Positions 25,758 to 33,693 of a stretch of DNA of 64,000 bases are shown here, in pieces. The notes under the pieces were generated by a model, which was not told where the DNA came from, did not search any database, and worked only from the letters and a program-made list of their open reading frames with translations. Source of the stretch: Brachyspira suanatina (GTDB lineage: Bacteria > Spirochaetota > Brachyspiria > Brachyspirales > Brachyspiraceae); NCBI RefSeq assembly GCF_001049755.1, contig NZ_CVLB01000001.1, forward strand, positions 124,001 through 188,000, read 5' to 3'. Made by a program: the position numbers and the translations under genes. Numbering within the stretch: the stretch's first letter is position 1; each line of letters begins with the position of its first letter.

Positions 25758-26744
25758 TTAGTCATTATATAGAATTTCTTTTAACTCATTTACAAATATG
25801 TTATTTATTTTATGAGTTGATACTGTAACCCTTAGAAAATTAGCTAGTATGTTTTCTTTATCATATTTTTTTACGAATATATTTCTTTTTATAAGTTCTT
25901 CGTATATATAATCAGATGTTTTATTTACATGTTTTATTAAAAGGAAATTCGCCCTTGAAGGCACTACTATAAAACCTTCTTTGCTTAGTAAAGTATCTAA
26001 TCTTTCTCTCTCTAAAACTATATCGAATATATTATTATACGAAGTTTTTTCATCTCTCAAAGCGGCAAGCGTTATAGTTTCGGATATTTTATTTATTCCG
26101 TATTTCTGTCTTAATTTTGACATGTTTTCTATATTTTCTGAATTGGATATTATAAAGTTAATATTAAGTCCTGATAAAGAATGAGAATGTGCAATAGATC
26201 TTATTATAATTAAATTTTTATATTCATTAATTAATTTTATAGCACTTTCTCCGGCAAAGTTTATATATGATTCATCTATAACATATATTCCTTCATAATG
26301 TTTTAGGAACTCTTCTATTTCTTTTATATTTATGAACATTCCAGTTTCAGCATTAGGGTTGCTTGCTATTATTATAGAATTTTTATTTCTTATATGTTTT
26401 TTCAGACAAATATTATAATCTTCTCTAGCTTCAATTACCTCATAATGCATCTTATAATATAGAAAAATTCTTGTATATAAATCTCTGTAAGGCTCTTGAA
26501 TAAATATTTTGTATTTATCATAAGAGTTGATAATACAAGCAAAAGCTTCATACATACCATTAACAGAAATTATATTATTATTTTCCACATTAAGATATTT
26601 AGACATTTCTTCATCTAATTGCTGAGGACTATACTCAGGAAAGAATCTTAGAGAATCAATATCAAATTTTTCAAGCTCTTTAATAATATTTTTGGACGGC
26701 TTGTATGGATTTTCATTTTTGTCTAAAAAAATTTCTTTGTTCAT
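25758..26744 (-). CDS. HisC-like class I/II aminotransferase homologue lacking the PLP lysine
   Basis: A 328-aa fold-type I protein resembling histidinol-phosphate aminotransferase or CobC/CobD-like enzymes. It shows FLDKNENPYKPS at the N-terminus, ASNPNAETG (usual NPNNPTG) and IDESYINF (Asp157, Tyr160). Where relatives have the Schiff-base lysine in FSKAFGLAGLR, this protein reads SIAHSHSLSGLN: His186 replaces Lys, and Asn194 replaces the conserved Arg. The reading frame is intact, so the change is not a frameshift artefact. No histidine or cobalamin genes are nearby. It may be a PLP-binding non-aminotransferase, use PMP chemistry, or be decaying. It is convergent with the dehydrogenase. Confidence 0.8.
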   Translation of the reverse strand: MNKEIFLDKNENPYKPSKNIIKELEKFDIDSLRFFPEYSPQQLDEEMSKYLNVENNNIISVNGMYEAFACIINSYDKYKIFIQEPYRDLYTRIFLYYKMHYEVIEAREDYNICLKKHIRNKNSIIIASNPNAETGMFINIKEIEEFLKHYEGIYVIDESYINFAGESAIKLINEYKNLIIIRSIAHSHSLSGLNINFIISNSENIENMSKLRQKYGINKISETITLAALRDEKTSYNNIFDIVLERERLDTLLSKEGFIVVPSRANFLLIKHVNKTSDYIYEELIKRNIFVKKYDKENILANFLRVTVSTHKINNIFVNELKEILYND

Positions 26745-27058
26745 TATTGTTATGCTCGCCTACGCCTAAAGTATTGACTTAATAAATTAAGTCACACGCC
26801 TGTGTACCTTCGGTAATGTCTCTAGCTTACTTTTTTATATTTAGCTTTCTAATATTTAAAATATATCGTTTATAATTATCTTATTATTTTTAAATTAGTT
26901 TACACTTTTAAATTTTATGTTTAGTTAATGTAATATTTTTATTAAGCAATGTATTATGTTTAAATAAATGGTAAATCTTGTCGATAATTATTTTAGGTTG
27001 ATTATTCACAATCAACTCAATTTTGTATATTATATCTTAAATTAAGAGGCAGATTTCA
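26745..27058. other. Non-coding divergent spacer
   Basis: Near 26753-26830 lies a CTCGCCTACGCC / ACCTTCGG module like those inside repeat copies A and C. An inverted repeat GTTGATT-N6-AATCAAC (26997-27003/27010-27016) precedes the xer gene and overlaps a weak TTCACA-17-TATTAT promoter. Confidence 0.5.
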
Positions 27059-27991
27059 ATGTCAGTTAAACAGGTTTCCGATCAAGAAATATTATCAATG
27101 TATTTAAATTATGAGGCGGTAGAGAAGGGTTTATCTTCAAATACTTTAGAATCATATAAAAGAGATATTGTAATATATCTTGATTTTTTAAGCAGAAATA
27201 AAAAATCTATTTTAAAAGCTACAAGAAAAGATATTGAAAAATTTTTAAGCGAAAGAAAAGAACAAGGATCAAAATCCAGAACTGTAGCGAGAAACAAAGT
27301 AAGTATAGTCAATCTTTATAAGTTTTTAGTAATGGAGAATTATATTTCTAAAAATCCTACAGATAATTTAGAAGTTATAAGATTAAAAAGAGTATTGCCG
27401 GAATCTCTTACAGATACAGAGGTAGATGATTTACTTGCAGTTCATAATGAGAAAACAGATAAAGGATTAAGAGATAAGGCTATATTTGAACTTATGTATT
27501 CTTCAGGACTTAGAGTAAGTGAAATTTGTTCTTTAAAAATTGATGATATATTTTTTGAAGGTAAGTATTTAAAAATATGCGGCAAGGGTAAAAGAGAGAG
27601 AATAGTACCTATTAATGACAGAGCTTTAGATATTTTACAGAGATATATTCAAACCAGTAGAGTTATAATGGTTAAGGGTAAAAAGACTTCAGAATTATTT
27701 TTAAACTTTAGAGGAGATAAAATTTCTAGAGTAGGTATTTGGAAAATAGTTAAAGAGGCTATGAAAAAAAGTAAAATAGAAAAAAATATTTATCCTCATA
27801 CCTTAAGACATAGTTTTGCAACACATCTTATACAGCATGGCGCAGATTTAAGAGCAGTACAAAGAATGCTTGGACATTCTGATATTACTACAACAGAGAT
27901 TTATACCCATGTTGATTCTACGCATTTGAAAAAACAAATAGCAAAACATCCTAAACATTCTAAACATGCTAGACAAAACACTAATATATAA
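27059..27991 (+). CDS. xerD: Tyrosine recombinase XerC/XerD
   Basis: A 310-aa site-specific recombinase of the XerC/D length, expected to resolve chromosome dimers at a dif site with FtsK. An N-terminal SAM-like domain (1-100) is followed by the catalytic core: Arg152 (SSGLRVSEI), a Lys in the GKGKRE hairpin, HTLRH (His247, Arg250), His273 (LGHSDITTT) and the nucleophile Tyr282. There are no nearby integrase hallmarks such as att sites or phage genes, so a housekeeping role is likely. Which of XerC or XerD it is cannot be told. It is 30 bp upstream of a large secreted protein gene. Confidence 0.9.
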   Translation: MSVKQVSDQEILSMYLNYEAVEKGLSSNTLESYKRDIVIYLDFLSRNKKSILKATRKDIEKFLSERKEQGSKSRTVARNKVSIVNLYKFLVMENYISKNPTDNLEVIRLKRVLPESLTDTEVDDLLAVHNEKTDKGLRDKAIFELMYSSGLRVSEICSLKIDDIFFEGKYLKICGKGKRERIVPINDRALDILQRYIQTSRVIMVKGKKTSELFLNFRGDKISRVGIWKIVKEAMKKSKIEKNIYPHTLRHSFATHLIQHGADLRAVQRMLGHSDITTTEIYTHVDSTHLKKQIAKHPKHSKHARQNTNI

Positions 27992-28021
27992 TAAAATACA
28001 ACGAATTGGAAATAACAGTAT

Positions 28022-30295
28022 ATGAAAAGAAGCATAATAGCAACAACAATATTATTACTTGTATCTATATCATTGGTAGCATTAACTTTCGGTATAGGTG
28101 AAAGAATGACAATAGTCAGTTATAATGATAATAACACAGATTATCTTTTCAATGAAACAGAGAAGAATCATAGAATAGATATGTATAATCCTGATTCTCT
28201 CTCTCTTGTTACATCAAAGCCTATATATGATTATGATTTATCAGTAGATTTAGAGGATATATATACTGAAGAAGAAATTAGTGCTGATTCAGATATAGAA
28301 TATTTGAATCAAAACATGCTTCTTAGTGATGAAGAGATGAGCAGTGAAATGCCTAATCCTAATATACTTCCTGCTATGGCATATAATGCTAATAATATAG
28401 ATAAAGCAGCAGATAAACTTAGCCTTGCTGTGGATTTGGCTATACAAAATGCAAGAAACAGAGAAGCTCCAAGAGTGGCAATAGATTTATCCAAAATATC
28501 CGTATTCAGATATGAACCGGTAGTTATTAATGCTTCTGTATACACTGAAGATGTTGTAAAAAACATAAGTATATATGTAAGATATAAAAAAGATAAAATA
28601 GTTAGAATGAATGGAGATGAAAGACATTCTATCAATGTATTTAAAGTAAAAAATTCTGAATATAAAGGAACATATTTACATCCATTCGGAGGAGATTTAG
28701 GAGAATATCAGGCTGTTGTATTAGTTCAGACTAAGAATGGTGTATACGGATATACCAAAGATTTTACTGTTAAGGGAAGACAATCTCCTGCTGCTAAAGA
28801 AACTAAAAAGATAGCTACTTTAGAATATGCAATAGATTTAACAACTAAGAAAATTCCTAGTGTAGAAACAGGAGAGCCTACTAGTTATGATGCTATATAC
28901 GACTGGATAAGATACATGAAATGCGATATGTTCTGGGCAATAGGTGGACAGACTACAGGTTGGACTGCAGGAATTACTCCGGAAGAGCCTTGGGCTAAAG
29001 CTATGATTAAGAATATAGAAAACCTTGCATCTAGCAAAGCCAAAGGAAATGTTGAGCTTGGTGCTTATGTTATGAGTTATTTTGCTGCAGGCGGTGGTGC
29101 TAGAAAAGGCGGTTATGAGGTTTCTATAGGATATAACTCTGCTACTCAAAGTCTTGTAGAAAGCAGACATATATCTTTAGATGATCCTAAAAGAGTTCAG
29201 GATATTATAGATATATTAAAAAGATACGATTCTAATCCTAATATATCATATTTGGGTCTTGACTTCATACGTACAGGTGAAGTTGACGGATATGAAATGG
29301 TTGATGAGATGGTTGAGCTTACAGGAGTTTATGTACCTGCCAATTGGTCTACTATGAGTAAAGCTGCACGTATGCGTTGGCTTGCTATTAATAGAGGCAG
29401 AAAAGAAGTAGGTATGAAATGGAGATGGTTCAGAGCTCATAAAGAAGCTTTAATAATAAAAGCCATAAAAGATTCAGGTATAAGAAAAAAATTATGGGCA
29501 TTTACTTTAGGTTGGAATCATGGTCAGGAGCATGGACAAGATCCTTATATGTTCTTTGATGCTGGTATAGATTATGATGCAGTTATGATATATGAAGCTA
29601 GCCGTCCTCAGCATGTAAGTATGCTTACTGCTTGGCCTCAATATCTATCAGGCGAATATAATGTATTAGTTGGAAATATGATAGATAACAGACTTCAGGA
29701 CGGAAGTTTAAGACCGGAGCTTGAATATATGAGAAGAGTATATGAATCAGAAGCTAAATTTAATAGAAGCAGCAGAATAAGAGGTATATTCTTCCATGAT
29801 ATATCAAGAATGCTATGGTCTAAATTTAGAGGTTCAGGAAATGGTATAAGAGAATGGGCTAATATAAATGCTTCTATTGTTTCAAGAATAGAAGAGAAAT
29901 ATTCTGAAAATCCATTCAATGTTACTGTTAAATTGGATGAGAGAAATAGAACAGGTGTTCTTACTATAGTTAATAGAACTTCTAAAATGCAAAATGATGT
30001 AACTATTAAAACAGATTTATCTCAGGCTTTATCTACTATAGTGCTTGATAATGAAACAGTTGATATTGGTCCTGGAGAAACTGTCGAGATAGGATTCAGA
30101 TATGCTTACGGAAGAAGCAGATATTCTTCACTTATGGCATTTAGAGTAGCTTCTTCTTCAGGTGAAGAGAATGTGGCAGTTGCTTATACTTTGCTTAATT
30201 CTTTGAGAGCTAGACCTAAACAAGAAGAAAGCCCTGCTTTAGCTAAAACTACAGATGATAGTAAGAAAGAAGATGAAGAAGTAAAAGATAATTAA
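28022..30295 (+). CDS. Large secreted glycoside-hydrolase-like protein (757 aa)
   Basis: An N-terminal signal or anchor segment (about residues 4-24) leads to a low-complexity region, then an Ig-like domain (about 160-260). A large domain (about 270-640) has a TIM-barrel glycosidase flavour: YLGLDFIRTGEVDGYEMV recalls the strand-4 GLDYIR motif of GHL10/DUF187-type hydrolases, with LWAFTLGWNHG and YDAVMIYEAS as later strand ends. A beta-rich C-terminal domain (about 645-725) and a charged tail follow. The substrate is unknown; cell-wall or mucin glycans are possible. It is probably co-transcribed with xerD and ends at a strong terminator. Confidence 0.65.
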   Translation: MKRSIIATTILLLVSISLVALTFGIGERMTIVSYNDNNTDYLFNETEKNHRIDMYNPDSLSLVTSKPIYDYDLSVDLEDIYTEEEISADSDIEYLNQNMLLSDEEMSSEMPNPNILPAMAYNANNIDKAADKLSLAVDLAIQNARNREAPRVAIDLSKISVFRYEPVVINASVYTEDVVKNISIYVRYKKDKIVRMNGDERHSINVFKVKNSEYKGTYLHPFGGDLGEYQAVVLVQTKNGVYGYTKDFTVKGRQSPAAKETKKIATLEYAIDLTTKKIPSVETGEPTSYDAIYDWIRYMKCDMFWAIGGQTTGWTAGITPEEPWAKAMIKNIENLASSKAKGNVELGAYVMSYFAAGGGARKGGYEVSIGYNSATQSLVESRHISLDDPKRVQDIIDILKRYDSNPNISYLGLDFIRTGEVDGYEMVDEMVELTGVYVPANWSTMSKAARMRWLAINRGRKEVGMKWRWFRAHKEALIIKAIKDSGIRKKLWAFTLGWNHGQEHGQDPYMFFDAGIDYDAVMIYEASRPQHVSMLTAWPQYLSGEYNVLVGNMIDNRLQDGSLRPELEYMRRVYESEAKFNRSSRIRGIFFHDISRMLWSKFRGSGNGIREWANINASIVSRIEEKYSENPFNVTVKLDERNRTGVLTIVNRTSKMQNDVTIKTDLSQALSTIVLDNETVDIGPGETVEIGFRYAYGRSRYSSLMAFRVASSSGEENVAVAYTLLNSLRARPKQEESPALAKTTDDSKKEDEEVKDN

Positions 30296-30315
30296 TTGAA
30301 ATATAATTGTAGTAA

Positions 30316-30352
30316 AAAAATAGGAAGTAATTTTTTTACTTCCTATTTTTTT
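30316..30352. terminator. Bidirectional terminator
   Basis: A perfect 15-bp stem (AAAAATAGGAAGTAA at 30316-30330 with its complement at 30336-30350), with T runs on both sides. Confidence 0.85.
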
Positions 30353-30396
30353 ATAAAAAACATTATGATAGTTTTATACTAACCTAATAAAAGCTT

Positions 30397-30478
30397 GGGC
30401 GGGGATGCTTTTCTTGTTGCAGTAAAAAAATATATGAAGTTATAATGCAAATAAAAATAAAAAAACAAAAGGGCGGGG
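30397..30478. repeat. Two GGGCGGGG motifs in spacer
   Basis: GGGCGGGG at 30397-30404 (context AAGCTTGGGCGGGGATGCTT) and at 30471-30478 (context CAAAAGGGCGGGGTATG). Similar motifs are at 14872, 16073 and 16152. Confidence 0.55.
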
Positions 30479-30538
30479 TATGTGAATAAAATTTTTAAAT
30501 ATAAATAATTTTTATTTGCTATTTTATAAATTTCTTTT

Positions 30539-30907
30539 TTAATCTTTTATATAATATCTATATCCTGATTCTTTTATAGCATCTTCAAATATTTTATTAT
30601 CCAGCTGCTTTTTAGTCAATATGATAGCTTCTTCATTATCAAAATTTACTTTTGCATATACATCTTCAATCTTGTTAAAATTGTTTTCTATTATTTTTGC
30701 ACAATGTGTACAAGTCATTCCTCCTATTTTAATTACTTGTTTATATGGATAATTATTTTTATTTTTGTCTTTTACCTTTACTTTTTCTATAACTTGTGAT
30801 GATATGCCTGATGAACAGCAGTTTCCTGATTTAATTTTTTTTATATAGTTTATTACGGCTATTATAGCTATTATAATTATGATTGATAGTATTATTATGC
30901 TTTCCAT
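30539..30907 (-). CDS. Membrane-anchored heavy-metal-associated (HMA) domain protein
   Basis: A 122-aa protein with one N-terminal membrane helix (about residues 4-22), a short linker containing a CC pair (NCCSSG) and a C-terminal HMA domain with the metal motif GMTCTHC. HMA domains bind Cu(I) or similar soft metals as chaperones or as ATPase N-domains. Here the domain is tethered to the membrane without a transporter. No copper ATPase is adjacent. It is a single gene, convergent with the xer operon. Confidence 0.88.
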   Translation of the reverse strand: MESIIILSIIIIIAIIAVINYIKKIKSGNCCSSGISSQVIEKVKVKDKNKNNYPYKQVIKIGGMTCTHCAKIIENNFNKIEDVYAKVNFDNEEAIILTKKQLDNKIFEDAIKESGYRYYIKD

Positions 30908-31069
30908 TATATCTCCATAGTTTTGTTAGTATTAAAAAATGTTATATCATTCTAACAAATATAATATGCTTGTCAATAAAATTTTATAAAAAAACACTCC
31001 TTACATTTAATTTTAAGTTTTAAATTCCGTATTTATTAACAGTATATAATTTTTTTTAAGGAAATTAAA

Positions 31070-31687
31070 ATGAATAGATATATATTATTAATTTCATTTT
31101 TTATTATATCATTGAGTTCTTCTTTTCTATATTCTCAGGATAATTTAAATGATAATCCAACAAATGCTTTAAAGAGCAGATTATTTTTTACAGAGAGAGA
31201 TAAATTAACTTCTAAAATTAATATATATACATCTTGGAAGGAAACATATAAATATTTAAGAGACAATAGATTTAGATTTTATAAAAGGGCAGGAAGAACT
31301 TTAACATTAGAATTTAGATATAAGTATTCTAGTCAATTATATGTAAATAGCGGTACTCCAATTATATTTACATTTGATGATGGAAGTACAATTCAATTGA
31401 CTAATATACAAAAAGTTATATATAACCCTTATTTAATGGGAGATATGAATTATTATGATATTGAAGTGAGATATAAATTCAATCAGGATAATGAATTTGA
31501 AAGTTTTGCAAATAAATCAATATCAAATATAAGATTTAATTTTATCAATCAATTCGGTGAAGAAGACTATGAAGATATAGGAATATCTATATTATCCACA
31601 AGCAATTGGCAGGAAATATTTAGAGCATTTAAAGATGGTATTGATGCCCTAGAAGAAATACAAGGTACAAATGATAATAATTATTAA
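31070..31687 (+). CDS. Secreted protein of unknown function (205 aa)
   Basis: A signal peptide (about residues 1-22, ending LYSQ) is followed by a basic then beta-rich domain with several aromatic strands (LTLEFRYKYSSQLYVN, MNYYDIEVRYKFN). No family recognised. AAGG precedes the ATG. It is bounded downstream by a shared hairpin, and there is no operon partner. Confidence 0.7.
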   Translation: MNRYILLISFFIISLSSSFLYSQDNLNDNPTNALKSRLFFTERDKLTSKINIYTSWKETYKYLRDNRFRFYKRAGRTLTLEFRYKYSSQLYVNSGTPIIFTFDDGSTIQLTNIQKVIYNPYLMGDMNYYDIEVRYKFNQDNEFESFANKSISNIRFNFINQFGEEDYEDIGISILSTSNWQEIFRAFKDGIDALEEIQGTNDNNY

Positions 31688-31706
31688 TGATAAAATTATA
31701 AAATAA

Positions 31707-31751
31707 AAGCCAATCATATCAGTATATTTATAATTTCTGATTGATTGGCTT
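31707..31751. terminator. Shared convergent terminator hairpin
   Basis: AAGCCAATCA (31707-31716) pairs with TGATTGGCTT (31742-31751). The T-rich tail is better on the minus strand, serving the HD-domain gene. Confidence 0.7.
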
Positions 31752-31774
31752 ATTAATAATATCAAAAAAATTTT

Positions 31775-33226
31775 TTATATTAATTTGCATGACATTAAGT
31801 CTTGTTCTATAGAGTTGCTTAAGAATTCTACAAATACATCGTATAATATAGGATCCAATTTTACATGCTTTTCTATAAAATCTTCTCTCATAATATTAAG
31901 TGCTTCTTCAGGAGTGAATGTTTTTCCTCCTCTATATTTTCTTGCTGGGTCAATTAAAGCATCATATACATCTATAATTTCAAGCATTTTAGCAGGAAAA
32001 TAAGCAAATGCCTCACATTCATCTATAGCTTTAGCATCATAAGTCATGATTCTTTGTATTTGGAAATTAGGATATTTTTTTAATTTTAAAGCATGTAAAT
32101 GTTCATAAGGGCCATATCCTAATCCATAATATTCATGGTGCAAAGCCACTGTAAGTATAACTTCAAGAGGATATTCAGAAGTTTGACTTACTAAAGCATA
32201 GCTGTTAAACAAGTGTTTTTTTATTCTTTCATAATCTCTTCCATTAGCTCCTTCAAAATAGTCCAAATCTTTAACTTTTCCTATATCATGAAGTAAAGCT
32301 CCTACGGAATAAAGATTCATTTCTCTTTCTTCTATGATTTTTATACCTTTATCTATACAATCTTCAACAGTAGATAAATTTTTATGAATTCCTTCTTTGT
32401 TGAACATAGTTTCAACTTGTTCATAGAATTTTTTGTATTTATTTGTATATGATGTTCTTATTTTATGTACTAAATGTCTTCTGTTTATTAAGTTGTTATA
32501 AAATACCATAAAATTTACATAAGATATAAATACTCTGTTAGAGTGAGACATTACACCGCCATCAGAATAATTTCTAAGTTCATCAAATACTTTCTGTGTT
32601 TCAGTATTAGCAGCAAGCATATCAACTATAGTAGTAACTAAATTTGTAGTAGTTTCAGTGATTTCCTGATTTTCTTCTTTAGCCTGTTCCTGAGTGATTT
32701 CTTCTCCTTTAATCTTTTGAATACTCTCAAACATAGTAACCTTTGCTATTAATCCTACATCATTTCCAACATTTACTATTTGCTGAGCTGTATTTTTATT
32801 TATTCCTGTTTCTTTATCTACAGTAATTTCTTTTAATTTTTCATCATAATTTTTTATAGTATTAACTTTTTCCTTATATGTCATTTTAGAGATTTCAGAT
32901 ATTCTTTTACCCATCTCTTTTTCTGACTCTTTAGGTGTTCTAAATACATAAGGAGCGGATTCTTCGGAAGCATTGTTTGAATTATTTGTTTGTGTAATAG
33001 ATTTAAATTCTTCTATGAACATAGAAAAATTTTTAGGTATATATATTTTTAAGTTGCTATATTTTTCATTATCAATTATTAAGCTTAATTGTTCAGTAGG
33101 AAATACTATAAGTTTTCTTTCTTTATCTAATCTAAACAATGGTATATTATGAGCAACTAACTGATCTTTTATTGATTTCAGATCTTTTACTGTTAAAATT
33201 TCATATTTTTCTATTAAATCATTCAT
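31775..33226 (-). CDS. HD-GYP-like phosphohydrolase domain protein
   Basis: A 483-aa cytoplasmic protein. The N-terminal 100 residues are unassigned, a helical Glu/Lys/Thr-rich middle follows, and the C-terminal half is an HD domain. Metal-site motifs seen are VGALLHDIGKVKD and ALHHEYYGLGYG, the latter a degenerate form of the HHExxDGxGYP signature of HD-GYP cyclic-di-GMP phosphodiesterases. Cyclic-di-GMP hydrolysis is therefore plausible but unproven. Spirochaetes often carry HD-GYP-like proteins without receiver domains. It is preceded by the YkgJ/LysM/wHTH cluster on the same strand. Confidence 0.8.
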   Translation of the reverse strand: MNDLIEKYEILTVKDLKSIKDQLVAHNIPLFRLDKERKLIVFPTEQLSLIIDNEKYSNLKIYIPKNFSMFIEEFKSITQTNNSNNASEESAPYVFRTPKESEKEMGKRISEISKMTYKEKVNTIKNYDEKLKEITVDKETGINKNTAQQIVNVGNDVGLIAKVTMFESIQKIKGEEITQEQAKEENQEITETTTNLVTTIVDMLAANTETQKVFDELRNYSDGGVMSHSNRVFISYVNFMVFYNNLINRRHLVHKIRTSYTNKYKKFYEQVETMFNKEGIHKNLSTVEDCIDKGIKIIEEREMNLYSVGALLHDIGKVKDLDYFEGANGRDYERIKKHLFNSYALVSQTSEYPLEVILTVALHHEYYGLGYGPYEHLHALKLKKYPNFQIQRIMTYDAKAIDECEAFAYFPAKMLEIIDVYDALIDPARKYRGGKTFTPEEALNIMREDFIEKHVKLDPILYDVFVEFLSNSIEQDLMSCKLI

Positions 33227-33312
33227 TATAAAAAATTACCTCAAACAAAAAATTACATAATACCTTCGCTATATATTATATAATATTTTGAAAAAAAAAG
33301 AAATATAAAAAA

Positions 33313-33690
33313 TTATTTTTTTGTTTTTACACCTGGGCAGGCTCTTTTGAATTTTCCAGAGATTAAATTTCCATTTTTATCCATATATTCTTTCCAATAT
33401 GGAAAAGTAGCGCATTGATTAGGTTTTGAACTATTAATAGTACACCTGTTATTTTCATCAAGGAATGTACAAGGCTTATCATCTGTTACTTTTATATAAT
33501 AACCATAACCTTCTTCATATTCTAAATATTGATTAATAAAAACTAAAGGAGAGATTTCTAAAAATTTAGATGCTCTTTTTATATCATCATCGCTAAAGAA
33601 TACATATCCTTTTTCTTTACAGCATATACCGCATCCGGTGCATGAAAATGTTAATATGGAATTTTTATTTAATTTGTTAGATTTTTTCAT
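33313..33690 (-). CDS. YkgJ-type Cys-cluster protein
   Basis: A 125-aa protein of the YkgJ (CxxCxxCC, putative zinc/iron-chelating) family. CTGCGICC lies at the N-terminus, and further cysteines occur in DKPCTFLDENNRCTI, QCATFPYW and RACPG, the family pattern. The function is not established for the family; a metal or Fe-S site is inferred. It starts 3 bp after the stop of the 866-aa gene, so it belongs to that operon. Confidence 0.85.
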   Translation of the reverse strand: MKKSNKLNKNSILTFSCTGCGICCKEKGYVFFSDDDIKRASKFLEISPLVFINQYLEYEEGYGYYIKVTDDKPCTFLDENNRCTINSSKPNQCATFPYWKEYMDKNGNLISGKFKRACPGVKTKK

Positions 33691-33693
33691 TTT

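Noticed and set aside
27059-27991. Xer recombinase as integrase of a mobile island
   Set aside because: Length and motifs fit XerC/D. No att repeats, tRNA target or cargo genes were seen nearby.
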